Part shown: one piece after another, positions 1 through 9,410 of the stretch
Layout of the letters: every line of letters starts with the position of its first letter
How positions within the stretch are numbered: the stretch's first letter is position 1
Assembly (NCBI GenBank): GCA_963377175.1
Contig: CAUJNA010001224.1
Span: forward strand, 1,478,501-1,542,500
Length of the DNA stretch: 64,000 nucleotides
DNA from: Effrenium voratum
Lineage: Eukaryota; Sar; Dinophyceae; Suessiales; Symbiodiniaceae
Direction: 5' to 3'
Notes under the pieces: model-generated
The model's input: only the letters and a program-made list of their open reading frames with translations
Database searches by the model: none
Told to the model about the DNA's origin: nothing
Program-made: the position numbers and the translations under genes

Positions 1-1015
1 AAATCTTATGTGACACTCGGCTCGCTATGGAAGCATCAGCATGGCTGACCGCAATTGACCACGTTTCATCCTGGTAGTAACGGTCTGTAACGGTGAACGC
101 GCAGCGCTCATATTTACTTGTCGGTGTTTTTTTCTAGCACAGGACGTGCTGCGTTCAGAGGGTAGGGCATGGCTTTAGAGTGCTGGACAGGAATTATCAG
201 GCTCTGTAGCGGTCCCTACTGCGGTTTCCAGTTTACAAAGAGTGTGCAGTGTGTCCCTTATCAACAACGCGTATCCCTTATCTCAGATAGCTCAGGTAAG
301 ATGCCCGCATAATCAAGTCCGCCCATTGAATACATTACTATGGCGTCTATCTGCCCTATGCGAAATGTGCTCATGGCTTCACCTCAAATACGTACTCCGA
401 TGTGGGGGGTGCCACCCAACCGCAGGGTCCAAGGGAGCAGGCAACATGGCTATGCCATTTGTCTAGGTTGGCTAAGGCGAAGTTCGGTTCCAAAGAAGAA
501 CCATAAACGAAGTCCTGGCTGTCCTCTCAGCACCAATCCTAACACATAGGAGCCGTCGCCAAAGCAACCCTCGTGTCACCAACTGGAATATCTCGGACCT
601 TCGTTTCAAGGACTCGTTTTTGTTCTTGAGGGTTTTTGGTTATGTAATCTTGTAGTCTCATCCCGCAGTCTTTCCGTAGTCTTCCCATAGTCTTCCGGTA
701 GTCTTCCCGTAGCCTCCGGTAGTGTTCCTGTAGTTTTTCCATCATCACAATCTTCCCGTGGTCGTTGGGTTATTTCTCATCTATCACAATTAAAAAAACA
801 ATATTTATAAAACACAATTTGTGGAAACGGGGCTTTGTTTAGGCTTCGCCTTGCCTTCATTTCAAAAGCTGCCAATGTACAATCAGGATCCTTTGTTCGG
901 AAGACTCGCTTTTGGGAGTTTTTGCCATATTCCACTTCAATATCCCTTGTACTATACCTAGCTCAAATGCGTTGCTCGAGTGATTGGTGACTGCCCTCTC
1001 TCCCCAACCCCCACC
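1..1015. other. No gene recognised
   Basis: I see no family motif and no run of GC3-rich codons in this stretch on either strand. Short open frames occur but have ordinary intergenic composition. The only structure is the short tandem repeat near 660-735. It is probably intergenic or intronic sequence of the gene downstream of the AlkB-like gene. Confidence 0.4.
660..735. repeat. Minisatellite, about 10-11 bp unit
   Basis: Six or seven imperfect copies of a unit close to GTCTTCCCGTA (also TCTTTCCGTA, TCTTCCGGTA, CCTCCGGTA, GTTCCTGTA) follow each other. Copies differ by point changes and one-base length changes, which suggests an old array. No gene overlaps it. Confidence 0.6.
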
Positions 1016-1519
1016 TCACCTCCCCCGCAGAGCAAAGCTTTTAGTAGCAAGGGACGCCTCAGTTCGATTCAGCAGGCAATATCTCCACAGCGAGTGGTTG
1101 TTTCCTGAAAAACTTGCTTTGCCTTGAAGACTGAACATCCATGGTGCTGGGCTCCTGAGGTCGCAGGTGCCCTTGGACACTGACCGGTCTCCCGTGCGCA
1201 CGACCAAGTCATCTTGAAGGCCAAACTGCTCCCGGTTCCAGCTTTCCAGCGGCGTTCCATTGACATCCACCTCCAAGTCCTCCAGTTGGTCCCATGTTAA
1301 AGCAGCCATATTCCAATTGAAGCCCCAGTCCTTTTGGATGCTTTGCCAAGGAGAGATGTCCAGCCCAAAACACCATTCCCAACTTCGGCAGTGTGCGCTC
1401 GTCCTCCTTGAGTCTGGACAGCTCCAGCCTATGTATCTTCCGTGTTTCATGGAAGAATACTTGGAAGCAAGCGCCCACCCACGAGATGCTTTTGGATCGG
1501 TGACTTCTGGAGATCGCAA
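1016..1519 (-). CDS. Possible coding segment, unknown protein
   Basis: An open frame of 167 codons runs on the minus strand, downstream of the AlkB-like gene's stop. The middle part (about 1190-1330) has a protein-like acidic composition (for example WDQLEDLEVDVNG and FGLQDDLVV) and moderately GC-rich third positions, so an exon of the next co-directional gene is possible. No family is recognised. The opposite strand also holds an open frame of similar size (1260-1769), and one or two frames of this length are expected by chance in 64 kb of 50% GC DNA. Treat it as a weak candidate whose exact exon borders are unknown. Confidence 0.3.
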   Translation of the reverse strand: MRSPEVTDPKASRGWALASKYSSMKHGRYIGWSCPDSRRTSAHCRSWEWCFGLDISPWQSIQKDWGFNWNMAALTWDQLEDLEVDVNGTPLESWNREQFGLQDDLVVRTGDRSVSKGTCDLRSPAPWMFSLQGKASFSGNNHSLWRYCLLNRTEASLATKSFALRGR

Positions 1520-1865
1520 CGTAGCGAGTGCCCACGACGCTTCAACATCGCTGCTTCAAGGTCGAAGTTCCTTTGTTCTGGGACCCGTGAACGCGAGAGC
1601 GCTGCCGAAAGCTCTATGCCAGGAATGTGACTGTCCGAAACCTGCGGCCATGACAAAGGGCAGCTCCCATGGGTGCAGGAAAGCTTCCAACGCCCAAAGC
1701 CCGGGGCAGCAAACCTCAGCTGTGAGCCGAATGAGTATCGGTGTCTTGAAATGCAAAGCCAGTGTTTGAATTACGGCAAAGCCGAGGTTCACTCAGCCAA
1801 GTTGGGCGCGTTGGCAGTCAACCTTCAGAGGAATGCCTTGCCTCATGCTTGGCCAGTGGCGTGAT

Positions 1866-1895
1866 ATATGTATATATATATTATATATATAAAAA
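1866..1895. repeat. (TA)n array
   Basis: An imperfect TA dinucleotide run lies just downstream of the AlkB-like gene's stop codon. It belongs to a class of TA arrays that recurs about nine times in the window. Confidence 0.7.
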
Positions 1896-2036
1896 GGGAG
1901 GCCTTTTTGGAGTTCACAATTTCTAGTGGGGAACCCAAACACAAAGGGGAACACGGTGCCATTGAAAACACAAAAAGATCCTTGCGGGAATCAAAGCCGA
2001 GTGTCCGGGGACCAGCGTCAGGACGCGGGCGCGTGA

Positions 2037-5000
2037 TCAGGATTGCCGGAAGGTCAAGTTCAGTCGTCCAGCTGGCAGGACCTGGCGAAATGGAAACGCT
2101 GGGCAGAGCTCAGCGACTAGCAACTCACAGTTGAGACAGCAAACATCCTTACCCCTTAAAACTCCAAGCCCTGGGGAAGTTAATCTTTTACAGACATATA
2201 GCGCATATAGCCCATGTTACCCAAAAAGTTGAAAAAATGTGTTTTTAAGAGGTAAGCATCTAGCCAGCTATTTGGATATCCCACCAGTAGAGTCCATTGG
2301 TGCACTCGTGTATGACTCTTGGAGCACTCTGAGACAGGAATCCGCAGCTAGGTACAAACTTTCAAATTTTGAGCGAGTGATGTTCTGTCCCTCATGGGTC
2401 CCCATGTCTCGTCGTGTTTGAACACATTGTCACAATATCCTAACAGCTATATGGATCCATGGTGCCATGCCAAAGCGCTTCCTTGACAGCCTCTTGTGCT
2501 GTGTTCGCATGGATCAGCAAGGTATTCCTCATGCAAGCCCCAAAATATCTTGGATGCTGCAAGAATTTGTTCCAAAATGGGGAACAAGCAAAGTAAACTG
2601 CAGGCATGCATGTCTTCCCTCTTGCTAGAGCATGTCGACCAACTGACCGACAAGTAAGGTTCAGAAGCCTTGCGATCATTTGAAAGAGTGGCTGTTCCTT
2701 TCCATGCGAGATCATATCCATTTGTCGGAGGCAAATCATCATCGCTCCGTGCTGCTGGCAAACTGGTAAAAAACTGAATTCACGCTTGCCGACTGATAAA
2801 TCAATAATCCGACGTTTACACAGCAGCAGGAAGCAGCAAGAAGTGCACAACTTCAAAATCAAAACCAGCAGGCAGGTCAGGTGTTGTCCAGTACCAGGAC
2901 AAAAGGTTACGATGAGAAATTGGTCTTAATAACAAGACATCCCCCGGTTGATCCAACCAGGTACCAGGTGTGCTGGCATGGCCACATCCCTCCCAAGAAC
3001 GTTTAATGCAATAACATACATATATATATATATGTGTGTGTGTGCTGTCACATCATGGGCGAAGTGAGTTTTGTTTTACCCCATGCAGCCGAATTGGGAC
3101 AGGGTTGTTTCCAAGACCCTGGCAGAATATGGCTGGACCGCGGAAAGCCAACCCAAAACCCTCAGGCTTTGCTAGACTCGGATCAACCCCGGGCTCGGAA
3201 CTGGAAATCAAAGGACCTGGAAATCAAAGGCTAAACTGGACATTGGCTACAATTGGGCCAACAAGGAACACCCACCCCAAAGAACAATCCATTTGCTGTG
3301 GCCAACAACGGACAAAACACAGGAAGGGAAACAAAATCGCCGACTGAACCGCTGATAACGACGCCTCCTGCAGCTTCTTGGGCGTGGTGTTGGGGAAGAT
3401 CTTGGCCACTCCGTGGCTCAGCCGCCGTGCTGGGCCGCCAAAGATGAAGATGTCCCCAGACCTCCGGCCGACGCAAAGCTCGGCAATTCATGAGGTCCCA
3501 AATCCCGAGTTTTCCGGATCTTCCGTAGAGTGGGACACCACTCCCTTGAAAAAGGCCGCGAAAACACGCGGAAATCAGACCTGTCAGCACCTATCGCAGG
3601 TACCAACTTCGGGGTTATCGGTTATGAGAGTGTTGTACAAATGGATGGTGGCAGCCTACTCCTGTCGAGTAAAGTGATTTTCGTAGGCTTTAAGCATGGC
3701 TCACTCCATGATCAAAAGCAACAAACAATCGGTAATATTGTGTCAGCAAGAGGCTCCTTCTCCCAAACACTTCCAAACAGCAAACCTCGTTCAGGCTTGT
3801 GGCCACCCAACGACCACATGGCAATGGCAAGGGTCACATCAGCCAATGGAGGTTTCATAACTAAATTCCCCAATGGATTGTATATCCGAACCATTGTACA
3901 GTTCCGGGTGCGTGTCCGAAATAGGGAGACCGCAAGAACTGCGGTTGTCCTTTTAAAAAGGGCACCCTCAGAGAGATCCACAAGTGGTTTGTCAATTTTA
4001 TGAGCCACTGCCGATCTTGTGCGGCCACGTCGCTTCAACAGCACAGCGTCTTCGCCATACAAAAAGCGGCAGCTGCAGCCAAAGGACATGGACACCACCG
4101 GCACACCGGCGATCAAAGAGCACCTGGAACGCTTCAATGGGTTCCATGGGCTTCCCTAAGCCTGCTTCGGCAACGAGAAACAGGTCTGATCCAACAAAGG
4201 GCCTGCCTCCACTGGCTGGTGCCACAAGGTGGGAATGTGCCTGTTCCTCTCCTCGCCTCGTTTTGTCATTCCTGGTCGGTGGTAAAACAGCCATTTCTGT
4301 GGGACCCTGATTGGGAACACCCATTTCTGTTGAAAGTGGGCTAGTGCAAACATCCTAGACTCCGTACAGATTTCACTAGCCAGTGACAGCGCTCGCTTCT
4401 CCGGCTTGCCTTAACTCAAATTAGCCGCATGTTCAGTTGTCCTGCTATCATTGCATGAAAAATGCGAGAAACAAACCAACACTTCAAGAGGGGTGTTGTT
4501 TTTGGCGCTCCGTCACGTAGTACTGGAGCAGCATGGGTAACGAATGATGAAACTCCAGTCGAGTCACGCATCATTTTCTGCAGCCAGTAACAAAACAAGC
4601 AAGGCAGACTCAACAGTAGCAATTGCTTCACCGTATGCAAACACGGCTCACAAGCGCACAGTCGTTGGGCAGACAGCAGGGTCCGTGGTGGGCGCTTGCG
4701 TATCTTTGTTGTGGGTTGGATCCACTGACATGAGCCAAAAGCAATGACCCTTGAGCCAAAGCAACTGCTCCATCAAGCCTCCCCTATCCATATCCATTGT
4801 GCGGCTGGATCCCCCAACACCTGGCTGTTCTTTGGCTAGCCAAAAAGTAGTTCCTCGTAAGTTTCTTGCCAGCCAAAAAATAGTTCCGAGTTCCGCCTAC
4901 TCACTGGAGCAACATGCCGAGACCCGGGATCGAGCCGGGGACCTTCAGATCTTCAGTTCACAAACCGTTCATGAAGGAATGCGGGGGTGTCCCTGGTTTT

Positions 5001-8000
5001 TTCGTGGGGGTTCAACACTTTCGGAGCGGCCCCGACCCGAACCTTGTCAATCTGAGCTGTCCTCAGATCCCCCCTAAAAGTTTAACCTTTAGTGGGCTAA
5101 ATGGAAAACCCCACTAAACACAAAAAAACTAAAAGCTAAGGGGATGGCTGGGAGCCACCAAGCAATAAAGAGGTTGGTTGGTGAATATGGGGTCAACACT
5201 AAGCACCTTCCTCTCCACCACCTTCGCCCAGGCCAATTTGTTCGAGGCTCTCGCTCTCGTCGAGGTCCGCATGAAGCCCCAAAGAGCCCTCAGAGGTATA
5301 GTGGTTCACGATGCACGTGTCTGGCTGCAGATCCGGAAACATCTTCACGCCGCCTGGCGCGAATGAGAAGGACTGTCATGAAGGTGTGTGTGTGTGTGTG
5401 TGTGTAGGTCTGGTCAGCTACAAATAGGAATCTAATAGGAATGTTGCCACGCCACATACACACAACAAGAACAAAAGAAGTAGCGGACTATTTGCATGCA
5501 CGCTAAATCATTGTCATACTGACCCCTTTTCATGTGGCGTCGCAAGGCCAATTCGCTTCCTCCCTTCTTTCGGATCGCTTCCCCCATGGCACGATCAGCT
5601 TGTTCCAAAGCCAGTCATCCTTACTAATCCATGCCCAAAACAAGATTTAGCCGGAGTCGATTGAGTACTAAATCTATGAGTTCCAGGAGTCGTGGTGCAG
5701 TCCCGCTCCGAAAGCCCCTCGCTTAGATATCGCAATGTTGAACAAGGGTCCTTACAGTGAGAAAGGGAATTGAATGGACGCCTATCAAACCGGAAGCAAA
5801 GCAGAAAGCAACAACCTGGGCCACAGAACGGGCATCTCCAAGGCAACGCCCCAAAGGATCTTCATAGGGGGGGTCTTGATTTTGACATGGGGAGAGGCAT
5901 AAAATTCCCCAACAGCTGGAAGCTTTGGGGTCTCAGCCCAGATAGGCTGCGGGGTGGTCCGGGGCGGCCCTGAGGTAAGGTTCCACGAGGGTTCCACCAG
6001 GGTTGCACCAGAGTTCCACGAGGGTTCCACGAGGTTCTGCGACTGCGGCGAGCACTAACAAGAGCACCGCTTGCAGTTGGGGATATCACCAGACCTTATT
6101 CTCCTGAGGTGTCCGCGAAATTAGCATCAAAGCGACTACAAATCAGGGCAATGCGTAATGCCCCTGCAACAGTACAGGTGCAAACGCAGAAATCACGCAA
6201 ATGGCAAGCAAAGGAGTCGACAAAGTTTCACAGCACATTCCGGCTGAGAGGAGGGGGAAATTCATCAGGTTCAAATTCCACTTGTGGGGAATGCAATCGT
6301 CATTCCATCACCCTCAAGCATGTTGCCATCATTTGGCTCTCTGCCAAGCCAAGCTGCACTTCTGATCCAAATCGGAGAGCACGCCCTGGGCCAACGCGGA
6401 GAGAAAGGGCGGTAAAGGCAGCACAGCTCGATGGTCGATGTCCGAACGCAACGCTCCATAAGCATGGCTCTGCGTGTCCTGGGCACAGGAAGCGACGAAA
6501 ATGGGCCGTTCGATTGTCTGATGTCGTTAAGTCGAAGTCCCGTTGATTGAAATGCGAAGCATTGAAACTAGACTTCAGAACCGACAAAACGACGCTGGTG
6601 CCAAGTGTCCCAGTGTTTTCCAAGGCAAAAAGTCCGCAATTTCATCTCCCGATCGCCAAACTGCGGAGTGTAGAAGCCTTGAGGCGAAGCACCCAAAGCG
6701 AAAACCTCCTGGACGACCCGCGACTGCATCGCCATGGAAAGCATGTGCCTTGGGTTGCGAGCAAGTCAGAGCCAAAACATGGTTCCAAGATATCCCGGTG
6801 ACGTGTCCACATAGGCCTCCCGAAATGGGCTCCTTCAAACCAGCCCCAAAGGGTACCCCAAAAAACACTCACAGCCAAATGCTTTGGAAAGATTTTGAAT
6901 GGTTCAAGGAACAAGAGTTGGAAGTTCAGTCCTCGCTTCAAGAAGTTCGGCGCTGGCCCAACCCTCCCAACTCACGGCTCTATGCTGCCATGCCACTGAA
7001 TCAGCACGACACCATCTTGCAGCCGCCGCACCCGGGGCGGGTAGGCTTCATCAATTTGGCAGTGCCAGTGCCTCGAAAAAATGCTCATCGAGTCCCCCAA
7101 TGACTGAGTTTCGTGCGTAGCAACCCACAGCTCCTAGTAGGCAAATTAAGCTTGTAAGGCTACTCCGAGATGAGGCCCACATGGAAGTCGTCTATGCTCG
7201 AATTGCTCATCCCGCTTGATGTCGACTAAATTGTGATAACTTCCTATCCATGGAGCACTGTGCTGTCGCAAGTGTTTCGCTGGCGCAACACGAAGGACCT
7301 TCCAACCAGGTCAGTCGCAAGCAAGTCTGGCTCAACGTCCGTTTTTTGTTTTTGTCGAGCGTGCCCCCAAGCTAGAGCCTTGGGGAAGTGTGAGCCAACA
7401 ACACAACCGCTATGACATGCAACATACTCTATGTTTCGGCTTGAACGTCAGACTCTGAGCCTCACCAACATGTCACAATGAAACTGGGACGAACAGAAAG
7501 CACAAAGGAGGGTTCAGATTGAAGGGACTCATTGTCATAGCACCTGCGCTGCTCGTGAACAGTACAAGAAGGAATTTCCCAGGGCGCTCCAATCGTGCTC
7601 GAGTTTTCAGTCTGTCCATTTGTTGTTTCCCCCCGTTTCCTGGCACCACTTTTGAAGGGGACACTTGTTTGGATGCGGCTTACCCTTGACCCCAAGCTGC
7701 AAACGATGTCTGCTTTTGATGCGCAGCATTCATCAGCAACATCTATAATATGTCCAACACCTGCAATGAGAATAGGACCTCTATGGATCTCTACATCATG
7801 GTGAGCTCGTGTTCTAAATTAGTGAGATTCCCGTACATTTTGGCAGACTCCGAGTCGCTTCTTCCTGGCTGTGGCCACTTCCACGGAGAGTTCCCGTCCG
7901 GCCACCGCCAGCTTCTGCCGCGCCGCCCGCAGCACCAATTGCGCCGCGGTCTCAGAGTCGAACTTGGCATAGAGGTAGCCCCGGCCTTAGTGACCAATGA

Positions 8001-8245
8001 AGGCTGGACGCGTTGACCCGGACATAGGGAGCTGTCTTGGGGAGATTAGCTCCGGAGCTCGATGTTGAAAAGATCGCAGGACATGCTTTCACAATGCCAA
8101 GTGGCCACATGGTCGCAAGCTGTCTTATAGGATAATTTTCAGCACCGCCCGCAACATAGCTACAGCACTGAGCAGGCGCCTGGTCACTGCACTCCCTCAA
8201 ATGCATGCCAAAGTGCATCGCTTGACGATGTGAACGTCGCCATAC
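2037..8245 (-). CDS. RRM-AlkB fusion: Fe(II)/2-oxoglutarate dioxygenase of the AlkB family (5' end not found)
   Basis: AlkB enzymes oxidatively remove alkyl groups from nucleic-acid bases. Exons, 5' to 3': 8245-8220, 7985-7865, 7071-6997, 6748-6610, 6478-6358, 5353-5251, 4123-4034, 3461-3365, 2081-2037. Phase holds throughout, giving about 271 codons. The first two exons encode part of an RRM: YGDVHIVK, then the RNP1 motif RGYLYAKF and GRELSVEVA. The AlkB part shows GFYTPQFGD, CLGKHW, the 2OG-binding NHY, the metal-binding HAD (H-x-D), PVVSMSFG, GDIFIFGG with a third ligand His in LSHGV, and the terminal RLNLTFR carrying both AlkB arginines, followed at once by TGA. The overall pattern is closest to plant and bacterial AlkB/ALKBH1-like proteins. 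The RRM-AlkB order recalls animal ALKBH8, but no methyltransferase domain follows. The RRM start (RNP2) was not found. The 7865 to 7071 junction, which makes the fusion, is the weakest. Inferred donors: 4 GA, 3 GC, 1 GT. Confidence 0.82.
3018..3044. repeat. (TA)n/(TG)n array
   Basis: A TA run passes directly into a TG run. It lies in the last intron of the AlkB-like gene (2082-3364). Confidence 0.65.
4729..4768 (-). other. Two tandem spliced-leader-like motifs
   Basis: Read on the minus strand, two neighbouring segments end in TTTGGCTCAAG (4768-4750) and TTTTGGCTCATG (4748-4729), 21 bp apart. The dinoflagellate spliced leader ends in ATTTTGGCTCAAG. The first motif matches its last 19 bases at 14 positions, and all five differences are transitions. 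Tandem relict leaders are known from dinoflagellate genes that were copied back from mRNA. Both motifs lie in an intron of the AlkB-like gene. Chance similarity cannot be excluded for a motif this short. Confidence 0.35.
4915..4958 (-). pseudogene. 3' half of a tRNA-Phe(GAA)-like sequence
   Basis: On the minus strand the segment reads through an anticodon-loop-like CTGAAGATC, a variable region AAGGTC, a perfect T-arm (CCCGG, loop CTCGATC, CCGGG) and the 3' acceptor strand TCTCGGCA. This is the 3' half of a eukaryotic tRNA-Phe. The 5' half (D-arm and 5' acceptor strand) is absent and the upper anticodon stem is mismatched, so it is not a working tRNA gene. A run of six T follows about 40 bp downstream on the same strand, as in a Pol III-derived SINE. 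It lies inside an intron of the AlkB-like gene. Confidence 0.6.
5069..5125. mobile_element. Short intronic repeat, family C (copy 1, diverged)
   Basis: It shares the core CTAAAAGTTTAAC, then a GTGG/GTGGG motif, then TGGAAAACCC, with copies at 13627, 19313, 21943 and 56176. It lies in the AlkB intron about 125 bp downstream (minus sense) of the exon ending at 5251. The right end is diverged from the other copies. Confidence 0.5.
5383..5406. repeat. (GT)n microsatellite
   Basis: A clean run of about twelve GT units lies just upstream, in gene sense, of the AlkB exon carrying the H-x-D motif (5353-5251). Confidence 0.8.
5978..6035. repeat. Minisatellite, GGTTCCACGAG unit
   Basis: About five imperfect copies of an 11-12 bp unit (GGTTCCACGAG, GGTTCCACCAG, GGTTGCACCAG, AGTTCCACGAG) lie within the AlkB intron between the exons at 6358 and 5353. 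Confidence 0.65.
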
Positions 8246-8394
8246 CTGCGGGACGGATCGCAATTGTGCTAGCAGAGAGGGGCTGCATTGCTGCATGTTC
8301 TATTCTGCAAGCAATGCATGTTTCCAGATGACACCAGAGCTGGGCTCCTGTCATCAAACAGGGAGCCTACAATCGCAAGTACACAAGCAACGCA

Positions 8395-8699
8395 CACAAA
8401 CACACAAGCAAACAATGACAAACCAACCAACCAAACAACCAACCCCACAGCCCAACCCCAACCCACCCACCCACTCACCCACCCACCCACCCACCCACCC
8501 ACCCACCAACCCACCCACCCACCAACCAACCAACCAACCTACCTACCCACCCACCCACCTACCCACCTACCCACCTACCTACTCACCTACCCACCTACCC
8601 ACCTACGTTCCTGCCGACCTACGAGTACCTATACATAGCTTGGCTACCAACCAACATACCCAGCCAGCCAGCCAGCCAGCCAACAAGCAGACAGACAGG

Positions 8700-8731
<32 letters not shown>

Positions 8732-8854
8732 TAGACCGACAGGAAGCCAGGCAGGCAGACAAACACACATGCAAGCAAGTGAGCGAGCGAGCAAACAATC
8801 AAACAAACAAACAAGCAAACAAAACAAACAGAAAGTCAAACAGGCAAGCAAGCG

Positions 8855-8904
<50 letters not shown>

Positions 8905-8954
8905 GAAAGAAACAAGGAGACAAAGAGACAAAGACACAAAGAGACAAAGAGACA

Positions 8955-8986
<32 letters not shown>

Positions 8987-9200
8987 CAGGCAGGCAGGCA
9001 CAGGCAGGCAGGCAGGCAGACAGACAGACAGACACACAAACGCAAACAAATGCAAACAAACAAACAAACACGCACGCAAGCACGCGAGCAAGAAAGCCAG
9101 CAAACAAACACAGAACCAAACAGAGACATTGAACAGCGCAAAGACGCATGCAGGGCACAGACAAGCAGACAAACAAACAGGTCACACTGCCGTGGGCTCG
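8395..9200. repeat. T-depleted field of related tetranucleotide repeats
   Basis: About 800 bp is almost free of T on the plus strand. It is built from successive tracts: ACAA/CCAA, then ACCC, ACCT, CAGC, CAGA, AAGC, ACAA, GACA and GGCA. Neighbouring tracts differ by single substitutions, as expected from slippage combined with point mutation. Long stop-free frames on both strands here are a product of the repeat and not genes. The field fills most of the space between the isomerase stop (9411) and the first RRM exon recognised (8245). Confidence 0.9.
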
Positions 9201-9410
9201 TGGTGAGATGTAAGCGCCACATATCCTCAATCCACTGCGCTGGCCAATGAATTTTGCAAAGGCGACAAACGAGCGACAAGCAAGCAACAACAAACAACAA
9301 ACAGGCAAGCATGTAAGAAGGCGGCAAGCAATCAAGCGCACAAACATACTAACTCTTTCAAACTGCGCACGTCACTAGACAGCTGGAAAAAAACAACGCG
9401 CGGCTCATTT

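Noticed and set aside
2620..2670. LLNLTCR on the minus strand as the end of the AlkB protein
   Set aside because: The exact motif RLNLTFR with a fitting phase and an immediate stop occurs at 2081-2037.
6109..7103. Two overlapping plus-strand frames of 145 and 186 codons
   Set aside because: They lie opposite three AlkB exons (6358-6478, 6610-6748, 6997-7071). Frames of this length are expected about once by chance in this much sequence, and no family is recognisable.
8295..9206. Open frame of 303 codons on the plus strand (and several long ones on the minus strand)
   Set aside because: It runs through tetranucleotide repeats that contain no T, so stop codons cannot occur. The product is a Thr/Pro/Lys/Gln repeat.
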